Origin: Flavobacterium sp.
GTDB lineage: Bacteria; Bacteroidota; Bacteroidia; Flavobacteriales; Flavobacteriaceae
Direction: 5' to 3'
Length of the DNA stretch: 64,000 nucleotides
Assembly: GCF_027483985.1 (NCBI RefSeq)
Contig: NZ_JAIXTJ010000042.1
Span: forward strand, 124,001-188,000
Numbering within the stretch: position 1 is the first letter of the stretch; the number at the start of each line of letters is the position of its first letter. Shown piece by piece: positions 35,246 to 44,374 of the stretch. The translations under genes and the position numbers were made by a program. The notes under the pieces are model-generated. The model searched no databases. It was not told where the DNA came from and was given only the letters and a program-made list of their open reading frames with translations.

Positions 35246-35839
35246 ATGACTAAATTTTCAAAACTAGCACTATGTGCTTTAGTACTTGGAGGTTCGATGT
35301 TCTTCACATCTTGTAATGATGATGATGAAACTCCAGCAGCTCCAGCAAAACCATCAATCTACGCTAGATTAGGTGGAACAACAATGGTAGCTGATCCAGA
35401 CAACGCAGGACAAATGATTGAACAAGGTCGTTTAAGCTACAGAAAAGTAGTGAATTCAACTGTAGGTTTAATTGTTGCTGACGTACAAAATAATGCTCCT
35501 GGTAACTTAGGTGCTCATTTTGCTCCAGTATTAGGAGAAGTAGGTGCTGGAAACACTACTAACTTAGCAATCCTTGTAGATAATTTAACTGATTTCTTTT
35601 CTTTCAATACAGGAGGAACAAATCCAGTAAATACTTACTCAGGATTGGATATGGTTAGAGCTCATAATCCTGCACAAAACCCAAGAATGGGTGTAAAATC
35701 TACTAATGCAAACTACGACAAATTTGTAGGTTATGTAGGTGCTGCCGCTGTTTCTAACGGTGTACCAGCAAACTCAGAACTATTTACAGATGTAGTAGCT
35801 GTATTAGAATCGTTGAGAGCTCCGATTGTTCAACAATAG
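35246..35839 (+). CDS. Truncated-hemoglobin-like lipoprotein
   Basis: 197 residues with a lipobox (FFTSC) and an acidic Asp/Glu linker. After SIYARLGG, which is the usual opening of group I truncated hemoglobins, the C-terminal half follows the globin pattern closely: FFSFNTGGTNPVNTYSG, then DMVRAHNPAQ with the expected proximal His, then a helix NYDKFVGYVGAAAV and the end VVAVLESLRAPIV. The region between is longer than in cytosolic globins. A lipid-anchored extracytoplasmic globin would be unusual. It is preceded by the HMA-like gene and followed by a strong terminator. Confidence 0.72.
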   Translation: MTKFSKLALCALVLGGSMFFTSCNDDDETPAAPAKPSIYARLGGTTMVADPDNAGQMIEQGRLSYRKVVNSTVGLIVADVQNNAPGNLGAHFAPVLGEVGAGNTTNLAILVDNLTDFFSFNTGGTNPVNTYSGLDMVRAHNPAQNPRMGVKSTNANYDKFVGYVGAAAVSNGVPANSELFTDVVAVLESLRAPIVQQ

Positions 35840-35858
35840 AGTTTTTTGTTTAGAGTTG

Positions 35859-35892
35859 AGCGCTACCTTGTTCTTGGGGTAGCGCTTTTTTT
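35859..35892 (+). terminator. Terminator after the globin-like gene
   Basis: Perfect 9-bp stem AGCGCTACC / GGTAGCGCT, ten-base loop, then T run. Confidence 0.9.
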
Positions 35893-35898
35893 ATGCTG

Positions 35899-36846
35899 TT
35901 ATTTTTGCTTTTTAAGATTGTCTATCATTTCAACCGTCATGTTCTCGATGGTATAATCATTCTTCCAACCCCAATCTTCTCTTGCCGAAGAATCATCTAT
36001 AGAAGCGGGCCAACTGTCAGCAATCTTCTGACGAAAATCAGGATTATAATCGATAGTAAATTCTGGATAATGCTTTCTAATTTCAGCTGCAATTTCTTTA
36101 GGAGTAAAACTCATCGCAGATAAATTATAAGAAGAACGAATTTTTATCTGTTCGCTATCGGCTTGCATAATACTTACGGTTGCCTTAATAGCATCATCCA
36201 TATACATCATAGGCAAAGCAGTATCTTCAGAAAGAAAAGAGGTAAACGAACCTTTTTCAATGGCTTTATGATAGATATCTACAGCATAATCTGTCGTTCC
36301 GCCACCAGGTTCGGTAGTCCAACTAATCAACCCTGGATAACGAATACTTCTTACATCAACACCATACTGATTGTGATAATACTCACACCAGCGCTCACCA
36401 GTTTGTTTAGAAATTCCATAAACAGTCGTTGGTTCCATTATAGTATATTGTGGCGTGTTGTCTCTTGGTGTTGTTGGTCCGAAAACGGCAATACTTGAAG
36501 GCCAAAATATCTTTTTTATTTTTCCAGCTTTCGCCAAATTCAATACGTGAAAAAGCGAATTCATATTTAAATCCCAAGCAAAAGCAGGATTTTTCTCCGC
36601 AGTGGCCGAAAGTAAAGCTGCCATTAAATAAACATCGGTGATTTGATATTGTTCAATTAAATGCTCAATTTGATTATAATCAAGTGCATTTACAACTTCA
36701 AAAATTCCGTTGTTTACAATATCATTATTGAGTTTTCTAATATCCGAAGCAATTACGTTGTCATTTCCGTAAATACTTCTAAGTTTGACGGTTAACTCAG
36801 TACCTATTTGTCCACAAGCACCGATTATTAAAATTTTAGTAGCCAT
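35899..36846 (-). CDS. L-threonine 3-dehydrogenase, SDR type
   Basis: 315-residue extended short-chain dehydrogenase (UDP-galactose-epimerase-like). The NAD loop is GACGQIG (9-15); the active site is Ser in WPSSIAVFGP with YGISK (Tyr and Lys). The sequence resembles the SDR-type threonine dehydrogenase characterised from Flavobacterium frigidimaris, distinct from the zinc-dependent Tdh of E. coli. It oxidises threonine to 2-amino-3-ketobutyrate. Stands alone, convergent with the globin-like gene. Confidence 0.88.
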   Translation of the reverse strand: MATKILIIGACGQIGTELTVKLRSIYGNDNVIASDIRKLNNDIVNNGIFEVVNALDYNQIEHLIEQYQITDVYLMAALLSATAEKNPAFAWDLNMNSLFHVLNLAKAGKIKKIFWPSSIAVFGPTTPRDNTPQYTIMEPTTVYGISKQTGERWCEYYHNQYGVDVRSIRYPGLISWTTEPGGGTTDYAVDIYHKAIEKGSFTSFLSEDTALPMMYMDDAIKATVSIMQADSEQIKIRSSYNLSAMSFTPKEIAAEIRKHYPEFTIDYNPDFRQKIADSWPASIDDSSAREDWGWKNDYTIENMTVEMIDNLKKQK

Positions 36847-36966
36847 AGTTTGTTTAGTTTGTGCTACAAAGATAACGTTTTCGCCAGAATGATACCGTAC
36901 TTACATTTGAAAAACAAATACTCAACATTTATAAAACCTTTCACAAAATCTCTAAAACAAAACTGC

Positions 36967-36982
36967 TACTTTTGTACTTTTG
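36967..36982 (+). promoter_or_regulatory. Two abutting -7 boxes upstream of the lipoprotein-mfd unit
   Basis: TACTTTTG occurs twice back to back; each fits TAnnTTTG. They lie 22 nt before the ATG of the lipoprotein gene. Confidence 0.55.
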
Positions 36983-37004
36983 TAATTAAATCTTATTTCT
37001 TCTA

Positions 37005-37583
37005 ATGAAGTTATCCTATATCTATTTAATACTGTTGATTTTATCGCTATCGGCTTGTCAAAACGACAATACCACACTGCTAGTCGAACAACAAAAAGAA
37101 GCTAAGAAAAAAGAGGTTGTTTTTAACACCATCAACCGTGGTTGGGTTTTTGACATTATACCAGTTGAACCACTAACACAAAGCCGAATCAATAGTTGGA
37201 TAGAATGGCGCAATTTTCTAACAGAAATAAACCAAAAACCTAAAAGCACAATTGGTGCCTTTCAGAAAAAAGCAGCCGCACTTTCGCTAAAAGTAATGGA
37301 CTTAAATAATAATATTCCGGCTGAATTTAATAAACCACAGGTAAAAGCTCGTATCGCGGTAATTACAACCAAAATTAAATCCTTAGATTTATTTATTCAT
37401 TTAAATCAAATTCCAGCTAATAAAGTAGTAAAACTTGTGGGCGAAGTAAATCTAGAAGTAGAATACCTTCAACTACAAATGGAAGAAATTGTAAAAAGAA
37501 GTTTGATTCCAAGAGAAGAAGGCGAACCCGATTTTATTAAAATGCAAGATACCACAAGAGCTATCCCAAATACAGCGATTTAA
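37005..37583 (+). CDS. Lipoprotein of unknown function upstream of mfd
   Basis: 192 residues, lipoprotein signal ending in LSAC (Cys18), mature part largely helical with Lys/Glu-rich heptad-like stretches. No recognised domain. The gap to mfd is only 9 nt, so both are probably on one transcript, although a functional link to transcription-coupled repair is not evident. Confidence 0.7.
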   Translation: MKLSYIYLILLILSLSACQNDNTTLLVEQQKEAKKKEVVFNTINRGWVFDIIPVEPLTQSRINSWIEWRNFLTEINQKPKSTIGAFQKKAAALSLKVMDLNNNIPAEFNKPQVKARIAVITTKIKSLDLFIHLNQIPANKVVKLVGEVNLEVEYLQLQMEEIVKRSLIPREEGEPDFIKMQDTTRAIPNTAI

Positions 37584-37592
37584 CACTAAGTT

Positions 37593-40500
37593 TTGAGTAA
37601 AAATAACATCCTTTCGGTTTATCAAAAGTCGGCAAAGACCCAACTTTTAACCACTAGTTTAGAACAACGAGATGCCAAAATAAATGCCAAAGGTTTATTA
37701 GGATCGGCGTTATCATTTGTGCTTCAAGCAGCTTTTGAAAAAACAGAATTACCTTTTTTGTTACTATTCAATGACAAAGAAGAAGCCGCTTATTACCTCA
37801 ACGATTTAGAACAACTAATTAATGAAAAAGACGTGTTGTTCTATCCTGGTTCGTACCGTCGTCCTTACCAAATTGATGAAACTGACAACGCTAACATTCT
37901 TTTAAGAGCCGAAGTTCTAAACCGCATTAATTCACGAAAAAAACCAGCAATAATTGTTTCTTACGCCGAAGCCATTTTTGAAAAAGTTGTAACCAAAAAA
38001 GACCTTGACAAAAACACACTAAAAATTGCTGTCAACGACAAAATTGCCATCGATTTTATTAACGAAGTGTTATTTGAATACAATTTTAAAAGAGTCGATT
38101 TTGTAACCGAACCAGGAGAATTCTCTGTGCGAGGCGGAATTATAGATGTGTTTTCGTTTTCTAATGACAATCCGTATAGAATTGAATTTTTTGGTAACGA
38201 GGTGGACTCAATCAGGAGTTTTGATGTAGAAACACAATTATCAATCGAAAAACTGAAGAAAATTTCGATCATCCCTAATGTTGAAAATAAATTTTTCGAA
38301 GAAAATCGCGAAAGTTTTTTAGAATATATCGATCCAAAAACAGTGCTTTTTATTCAAAATACAGAATTATTGTGCCAACAACTTGACAAACTTTTTGCAA
38401 AAGCAACAGAAGTATTTGACAAACTCGATGCAACGATAAAACATCTTGAACCCAAAGATTTATTTTTAAACCAAGAGCAATTTCTTAAAAAAGCCTTGAA
38501 TTTTTCGGTAGTTGAATTGGGTAATTCACCGGTTTATAAAATTGATAAAACTATAGAATTTCATATCCAACCGCAACCTTCATTTAACAAGCAATTTGAT
38601 TTGTTACTGAACAATTTGGGAGAAAATCATTTCAACGGAATTAAGAATTACCTGTTTTGTGCCAATGAAAATCAAGCCAATCGTTTTCACGATATTTTTG
38701 AAGAAATTGATGAAGAACAAGTGGAAAGCATTCGCAAACAATATAAAACGGTTGTATTTCCATTATTTCAAGGTTTTATTGACCAAGAAAATCAAATTGC
38801 TTGCTACACCGATCATCAAATATTTGAACGATATCACAAATTCAATATCAAAAATGGCTATTCTAAAAAGCAAACCATCACATTAAAAGAATTAACTTCT
38901 TTAACTGTTGGCGATTATGTTACCCACATCGATCACGGAATAGGAAAATTTGGCGGATTGCAAAAAATTCAGGTTGAAGGAAAAACGCAAGAAGCCATAA
39001 AATTGGTGTATGCTGATAACGATATTGTGTATGTTAGCATTCATTCGTTACACAAAATCTCAAAATACAACGGCAAAGAAGGTGCGCCACCAAAGATTTA
39101 CAAATTAGGAAGCGGCGCTTGGAAAACGTTGAAACAAAAAACCAAAGCACGTGTTAAACACATCGCATTTAACCTAATTCAATTGTATGCAAAGCGAAGA
39201 TTAGAAAAAGGTTTCGCTTGCGCGCCTGATAGTTATTTGCAAAAAGAGCTCGAGAGTTCCTTCATTTATGAAGATACGCCCGACCAAATTACAGCAACGC
39301 AAGACGTAAAAGCCGATATGGAAACCGATAGACCAATGGACCGATTGGTTTGTGGTGATGTTGGTTTTGGAAAGACGGAAGTCGCAATTAGAGCGGCATT
39401 CAAAGCCGTTGACAACGGAAAACAGGTTGCTGTTTTAGTTCCAACAACAATCTTAGCTTACCAACATTATAGAACTTTTTCGGAACGATTAAAAGATATG
39501 CCAGTATCGGTAAACTATTTAAACCGATTTAGAACCGCTAAAGAACGTACCGAGACCATAAAAAATTTAGGAGAAGGAAGAGTTGATATCATTATTGGAA
39601 CCCATCAATTGGTTAATAAAGACGTTAAATTTAAAGATTTAGGATTGCTAATTATTGACGAGGAACAAAAATTTGGGGTAAACGTAAAAGACAAATTAAA
39701 AACCATCTCAGCTAATATTGATACCTTGACTTTGACTGCAACGCCAATACCAAGAACACTTCAGTTTTCGTTAATGGCTGCGCGAGATTTATCGGTTATT
39801 ACAACTCCTCCACCCAATAGATATCCTATTGAAACTAATGTGGTTCGTTTTCACGAAGAGTTAATTCGTGATGCTATTTCTTATGAAATTCAGCGAAATG
39901 GTCAAGTGTTTTTCATCAATAATCGAATAGAAAATATTAAAGAAGTAGCTGGAATGATCCAACGATTAGTTCCAGATGCAAGAGTTGGCGTTGGACACGG
40001 ACAAATGGACGGTAAAAAGCTCGAAGAATTAATGTTAGGCTTTATGAATGGCGAGTTTGATGTTTTAGTAGCTACGACGATTATTGAAAGTGGTTTGGAT
40101 GTACCAAATGCTAATACCATTTTCATCAATAATGCTAATAATTTTGGATTGTCTGATCTGCATCAAATGAGAGGACGCGTTGGCCGAAGTAACAAAAAAG
40201 CCTTTTGTTATTTTATAACGCCACCTTATTCTGCGATGACCGACGATGCTAGAAAACGTATTCACGCTCTAGAACAATTTTCAGAATTAGGAAGCGGATT
40301 TAATATTGCAATGAAAGATTTAGAAATTCGTGGCGCTGGAGATTTATTGGGTGGCGAACAAAGTGGTTTCATCAACGACATCGGATTTGATACTTATCAA
40401 AAGATAATGAATGAAGCTATTGAAGAGTTGAAAGAAAACGAATTCAAAGATTTATATCCAACAGAAAACGATATTGAGACTAAAGAATATGTAAAAGATT

Positions 40501-40949
40501 TACAAATCGATACTGATTTTGAATTACTATTTCCTGATGATTATATCAACAGTATTACCGAACGTTTAAATTTATACAACGAATTAAGTTTGATTAAAAA
40601 CGAAGCGGCTTTAGAAAAATACGAACAAAAACTCATCGACCGATTTGGTGCGTTACCAAAAGAAGCCAATGCACTATTAAACAGCATCCGAATAAAATGG
40701 AAAGCAACCACTATCGGAATCGAAAAATTGGTAATGAAACAAGGTAAAATGGTAGGCTATTTTGTAGGTGATCAACAAAGCGACTTCTACCAATCTAATC
40801 GATTTTTGAAAATGGTGCAATTTGTTCAAATGAACAGTAACCTTTGCAAAATGAAAGAAAAAGAAACTAAAAACGGACTGCGATTGCTGTTAACTTTTGA
40901 AAATGTAAAAAGCATCAATAAAGCATTGGAATTGATTAATAGAATATAA
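37593..40949 (+). CDS. mfd: Transcription-repair coupling factor
   Basis: 1118 residues; the start is a TTG (37593), giving MSKNNILSVYQ. Order of modules: UvrB-like N-terminal region (to about 350), CarD-like RNA-polymerase-interacting domain (LTVGDYVTHIDHGIGKF, near 435), SF2 helicase motor with Walker A CGDVGFGKTEV, LLIIDEEQKFG, TATPIPRT and RGRVGRS, and the C-terminal autoinhibitory TRCF domain. Removes RNA polymerase stalled at lesions and recruits UvrA. Its last 11 codons are found again, diverged, beyond the toxin-antitoxin pair downstream. Confidence 0.97.
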   Translation: MSKNNILSVYQKSAKTQLLTTSLEQRDAKINAKGLLGSALSFVLQAAFEKTELPFLLLFNDKEEAAYYLNDLEQLINEKDVLFYPGSYRRPYQIDETDNANILLRAEVLNRINSRKKPAIIVSYAEAIFEKVVTKKDLDKNTLKIAVNDKIAIDFINEVLFEYNFKRVDFVTEPGEFSVRGGIIDVFSFSNDNPYRIEFFGNEVDSIRSFDVETQLSIEKLKKISIIPNVENKFFEENRESFLEYIDPKTVLFIQNTELLCQQLDKLFAKATEVFDKLDATIKHLEPKDLFLNQEQFLKKALNFSVVELGNSPVYKIDKTIEFHIQPQPSFNKQFDLLLNNLGENHFNGIKNYLFCANENQANRFHDIFEEIDEEQVESIRKQYKTVVFPLFQGFIDQENQIACYTDHQIFERYHKFNIKNGYSKKQTITLKELTSLTVGDYVTHIDHGIGKFGGLQKIQVEGKTQEAIKLVYADNDIVYVSIHSLHKISKYNGKEGAPPKIYKLGSGAWKTLKQKTKARVKHIAFNLIQLYAKRRLEKGFACAPDSYLQKELESSFIYEDTPDQITATQDVKADMETDRPMDRLVCGDVGFGKTEVAIRAAFKAVDNGKQVAVLVPTTILAYQHYRTFSERLKDMPVSVNYLNRFRTAKERTETIKNLGEGRVDIIIGTHQLVNKDVKFKDLGLLIIDEEQKFGVNVKDKLKTISANIDTLTLTATPIPRTLQFSLMAARDLSVITTPPPNRYPIETNVVRFHEELIRDAISYEIQRNGQVFFINNRIENIKEVAGMIQRLVPDARVGVGHGQMDGKKLEELMLGFMNGEFDVLVATTIIESGLDVPNANTIFINNANNFGLSDLHQMRGRVGRSNKKAFCYFITPPYSAMTDDARKRIHALEQFSELGSGFNIAMKDLEIRGAGDLLGGEQSGFINDIGFDTYQKIMNEAIEELKENEFKDLYPTENDIETKEYVKDLQIDTDFELLFPDDYINSITERLNLYNELSLIKNEAALEKYEQKLIDRFGALPKEANALLNSIRIKWKATTIGIEKLVMKQGKMVGYFVGDQQSDFYQSNRFLKMVQFVQMNSNLCKMKEKETKNGLRLLLTFENVKSINKALELINRI

Positions 40950-40960
40950 ATAAAAATCTA

Positions 40961-40968
40961 TATCTTTG
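40961..40968 (+). promoter_or_regulatory. -7 box of the toxin-antitoxin pair
   Basis: TATCTTTG fits TAnnTTTG and lies between the mfd stop and the antitoxin ATG, 17 nt before the latter. Confidence 0.55.
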
Positions 40969-40985
40969 CTTGTAAATATATAAAA

Positions 40986-41219
40986 ATGAGCATTCAAACG
41001 GAAAAATCGATACTTTTTGATTTACTTCAAAACATTAATGATATTTCGCTTTTAAAAAAAGTGAAGTCGTTTGTCTTAGCTGAGATTGAACCATTAAATC
41101 TAACTCAAAACCAAAAAAGTGAGTTAGAAAAAAGATTAGAAAATCACAATCAAAAAAATGATTCTAATAGTGATGCTTTTGAATTCTTAGATAATTTAAA
41201 ATCAAAATATGAGTTATAA
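40986..41219 (+). CDS. Antitoxin of a RelE/ParE-type toxin-antitoxin pair
   Basis: 77 residues, helical, highly charged, with a flexible Asn/Asp-rich segment before a C-terminal helix (FEFLDNLKSKYEL) that would embrace the toxin. It overlaps the toxin gene by 11 nt, the usual arrangement. No clear DNA-binding fold is recognisable, so whether it autoregulates is open. Confidence 0.8.
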   Translation: MSIQTEKSILFDLLQNINDISLLKKVKSFVLAEIEPLNLTQNQKSELEKRLENHNQKNDSNSDAFEFLDNLKSKYEL

Positions 41220-41511
41220 AAAACTCATTATTAAATCTACTGCTGCAATAGAAATTGAAGAAGTAATTGCGTATTATTCTGACATTAATAAATCTATCGC
41301 TAAAAAACTTGAAAAAGAAATTCGTAGCTGTTTTATAAAGATTTTCACAAATCCTGAAAGTTTTCAATTTAAATACAAAACAATTCGTGTCATTTGGTTA
41401 ACAAAATTCCCTTATGGAATTTACTATTTGTTTGACACGAATGAAGTTTATATTATAGCATTTTGGAATTCAAAAGAAGATATTCCAACTAAAATTAAGA
41501 ATGCTTTTTAA
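41209..41511 (+). CDS. RelE/ParE-family toxin
   Basis: 100 residues with the RelE/ParE layout: two N-terminal helices (AAIEIEEVIAYYSDIN, AKKLEKEIRSCFIKI) followed by the beta-sheet with IRVIWLTKFPYGIYYLFD and VYIIAFWNSKED. ParE members poison gyrase and RelE members cut mRNA at the ribosome; the sequence does not decide between them. The pair sits precisely between mfd and a relic of the mfd 3' end, which indicates acquisition by recombination. Confidence 0.88.
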   Translation: MSYKKLIIKSTAAIEIEEVIAYYSDINKSIAKKLEKEIRSCFIKIFTNPESFQFKYKTIRVIWLTKFPYGIYYLFDTNEVYIIAFWNSKEDIPTKIKNAF

Positions 41512-41539
41512 GATTTGTCACAATATGAATAATTTGAAC

Positions 41540-41577
41540 GCATCAATAAAGCACTAGAACTGATCAACAGAATATAA
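41540..41577 (+). pseudogene. Relic of an mfd 3' end
   Basis: Encodes INKALELINRI and a stop, identical in protein to the last residues of mfd (40915-40949), but with five base changes, all synonymous (for example TTG to CTA, TTG to CTG, AAT to AAC). This looks like the end of a different mfd allele left behind when the toxin-antitoxin cassette entered. The hairpin just downstream was probably the original mfd terminator. Confidence 0.8.
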
Positions 41578-41582
41578 AAACA

Positions 41583-41618
41583 AAAACCATCTAAAGTCTA
41601 GATGGTTTTGTTTTTTTA
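41583..41618 (+). terminator. Terminator downstream of the toxin-antitoxin pair
   Basis: 11-bp stem AAAACCATCTA / TAGATGGTTTT with a five-base loop, followed by T. It directly follows the mfd relic. Confidence 0.88.
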
Positions 41619-41633
41619 CTTGATAAGCTATTT

Positions 41634-43844
41634 TTATTTTCTAACTACTTTGAAATTGGCTTCTTTATCACCATCAAACTTCAATTTAAAGAAATAAGTT
41701 CCTTGAGCAAATGCTGATATATCAACGTTAGTACTAGTTTCATTCAAATTGTTATCTAACAATAATTGTCCGGTAACATTGTATACTTGAATGTGATTGA
41801 TAGCTGTTTTCGAATTTATCGTAACCTTTCCATTAGATGGATTTGGATAGTAGCTGAAATCAATATAATTATTACTAGCTGTGTTTAAATTTGGTGAACA
41901 AGATATTGTAGCAATGAATCCTGAATCAATAACTCCTTGGTCAGAATAAAACTTAACGGTTAACGAACCATCAGCAGCAGACGAAACAAACGGACCAGGA
42001 ATGTTGTTACCTGTTGAACCTCCTGGATTCAATAATGTTGCTGCAGTTGAATTTCCATCGTAAACATACAGGTAATCGTAATCTAGCTCTAATGAAAATG
42101 CTGAAAACGTAAGTACGATATTATTATTAGCAACATCAGGAATAATAGTTCTTACTACAGTTTCCATATTAGTATAATCACCTGTTGCGCCACCAGAATC
42201 TGTGAATACAATTCCATTACAGAAATTAGCTGCAGTTACAAATATTAATTCTCTTCCGCCAATTTCTAAACCTGATGTACAACTCGGACTAATTTCGGCA
42301 ACGTAATAAGAATTAGGATTTAATCCGTTAACTACATAATTATTTGTTGTAACAGAAATCCAACTTCCTGGAGTTGCTCCAAAAGGATATACTCTAAGTT
42401 TCCAAGCAGTAAAAGTTCCAGAATCAATCCAACTAATAGTTGCAGTGTCTGTTCCAATATTATTAATTGATATCGATGAAACTGTATTTATACAAGTGTT
42501 AATACAATCTGTACTCAAACAAGGACCGTTATTTACTGCATTCAGGATGGCGTTTTTAGGTTGAGGACCAAATCCGTTACTGAATTTAATTCCAACACCA
42601 TTTACTAAATGACAATAACTCATTATGGTACCTTTGGCAGTAGAAGAAGGAATTGTTAAAGGAGTTGTTCTGCAAGAATAACCTTCTGCTGATGAACCTT
42701 GTGCTTGAGAAGCACAATTATCAATCGCTGTGTTGTTTCCGTTCCACGCACAAGAATGTGTGTGACGTGAACCCAATAAATGTCCGAATTCGTGCGTAAT
42801 TACTTGAACCGTCCAAGAATAAACTGGAATTGCTGGCGGTGTTGCTCCTGTATAGGCAAAGTTCACATCCGAATAACAAAAATTATTTTGTGAACACAAA
42901 CCATTAATACCTACGGCTACTCCACCCAAACCTCCTGGATCGATACCTACTAAATGTCCTAAATCGCCATCAAAAATTGGTCTAACCTCGTTAAATTTAT
43001 ATAAATAAGCCGATGAAGACGTTCCGATTCCATCATATGGATCTGGAGTTGTCCAAATAAACATTGATTTCAATGCTATGGTTATACCATCAACTGCATA
43101 TAAAGACTGTACATTATTAAAAACGGAAGTCATCCAATTGGTTGTTGTAGTGGTATTACTATTATTAGAAGTGAACAAATTGTAATCAACTTCGAAGTAC
43201 ATTGTTACGCATCTAACACTGTTATTGTCTCTATTTCCAACTACTGGTTCATCCGCATGAAGTGATTCGTCATCTTTAAAAGAACATTCGAAACCGCTAC
43301 CAACTTGCATTTTTGAATCAGAATATACTATATAATCGGTAACATTTCCTACTTTTTCAAATTTACCTACTACAAGGTTATTTAATGCATCATTTGACGC
43401 TACTCCATTAAATTCATTAGGAAAGAAATTAAAAGAGGCAACTGAATTGTAATCTCCTTTAACAATGCCTCGATAATGAACGCCAGGATTATACGCAATG
43501 TTTTTAGACTTATCAGTATCAATGTGAAAGCCTTCTGCATAAAGGTTTACCTTGTACAAATCCATTTTAACTATCGACCCGTTGTAAGGAATAGATAATT
43601 CAATAAATTCATATTTATTGGCAACAATATCATTAACAACAGTAGTTTTAATTGTTGCTAACGTTGCATCTGTTACGATATTATTTAGATTCTCATTTGG
43701 TTTTTCTGAAGTGGCTGTTAAAACCGATAATGGTCTAAAAACAACTCGTGATGTTTCTAATTCTTGAATCTTTTTTGCAACTTCATTTTGAGCAAATAAG
43801 AAAACAAAACTAAACAATGAGGCGATTGTAAAGATTTTTTTCAT
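41634..43844 (-). CDS. Secreted reprolysin-like metalloprotease with T9SS sorting domain
   Basis: 736 residues with a signal peptide (FLFAQ). A propeptide region (to about 190) precedes an M12B-type catalytic domain with HEFGHLLGSRHTHSC, the extended HExxHxxGxxH zinc site, followed by a Met-turn-like TIMSYCH. Then a fibronectin type III domain (about 460-545), a CUB-like domain (about 550-655, GATGDYTNME ... YDYLYVYDG) and a C-terminal type IX sorting domain (FSYYPNPSNGKVTINS ... GTYFFKLKFDGD). Likely an exported protease for nutrient proteins. It is a single-gene unit. Confidence 0.92.
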   Translation of the reverse strand: MKKIFTIASLFSFVFLFAQNEVAKKIQELETSRVVFRPLSVLTATSEKPNENLNNIVTDATLATIKTTVVNDIVANKYEFIELSIPYNGSIVKMDLYKVNLYAEGFHIDTDKSKNIAYNPGVHYRGIVKGDYNSVASFNFFPNEFNGVASNDALNNLVVGKFEKVGNVTDYIVYSDSKMQVGSGFECSFKDDESLHADEPVVGNRDNNSVRCVTMYFEVDYNLFTSNNSNTTTTTNWMTSVFNNVQSLYAVDGITIALKSMFIWTTPDPYDGIGTSSSAYLYKFNEVRPIFDGDLGHLVGIDPGGLGGVAVGINGLCSQNNFCYSDVNFAYTGATPPAIPVYSWTVQVITHEFGHLLGSRHTHSCAWNGNNTAIDNCASQAQGSSAEGYSCRTTPLTIPSSTAKGTIMSYCHLVNGVGIKFSNGFGPQPKNAILNAVNNGPCLSTDCINTCINTVSSISINNIGTDTATISWIDSGTFTAWKLRVYPFGATPGSWISVTTNNYVVNGLNPNSYYVAEISPSCTSGLEIGGRELIFVTAANFCNGIVFTDSGGATGDYTNMETVVRTIIPDVANNNIVLTFSAFSLELDYDYLYVYDGNSTAATLLNPGGSTGNNIPGPFVSSAADGSLTVKFYSDQGVIDSGFIATISCSPNLNTASNNYIDFSYYPNPSNGKVTINSKTAINHIQVYNVTGQLLLDNNLNETSTNVDISAFAQGTYFFKLKFDGDKEANFKVVRK

Positions 43845-43938
43845 AGTCTATTGATAAATTAATGTTGTAAAGTTAATAAAAATGTAATACTTACATAATT
43901 TTAGTAAAATAAATGTGTTTTTTTATAAATTGTTTAAT

Positions 43939-44298
43939 TTAAAAATAATAAAACGCATCTTTAAGATGTTCAATTTTTAACGCTTCGTTTTCTTTATAAA
44001 CCGAAATAATATCAAATCGAACTTCTACATCTAAATCATTGGAAATCACATATTCATTTACGGCTTTGACCAACAATTGGATTTTTTTGGGCTTAACAAA
44101 ATCTTGCGGCAACCCAAACTCAATTGATGATCTAGTTTTTACTTCAACTATAGCCAAAATACTACCTTTTTGAGCAATTATGTCAATTTCGGCTTTTTGA
44201 AACGTCCAATTTTGTTCTAGAATATCATAGTTGTTTTCCTGTAAGTAAGCTACAGCTGTTTCTTCTCCCAGTTTTCCTAAATCATTGTGATCGGCCAT
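43939..44298 (-). CDS. YraN family (UPF0102) nuclease-fold protein
   Basis: 119 residues, normal length. The restriction-endonuclease-like core is visible: GEETAVAYLQ, then AEIDIIAQKGSILAIVEVKTR with the Asp-(x)n-Glu-x-Lys site. Family members are widely conserved with a suspected role in DNA processing or Holliday-junction handling; function is unproven. Confidence 0.93.
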   Translation of the reverse strand: MADHNDLGKLGEETAVAYLQENNYDILEQNWTFQKAEIDIIAQKGSILAIVEVKTRSSIEFGLPQDFVKPKKIQLLVKAVNEYVISNDLDVEVRFDIISVYKENEALKIEHLKDAFYYF

Positions 44299-44374
44299 AG
44301 GATTGTTGATTGTTGATTAACGATTTTTGATTTTAGAATTACTTCAAAAATAAAAAATTGTTAATTTTAATTCG

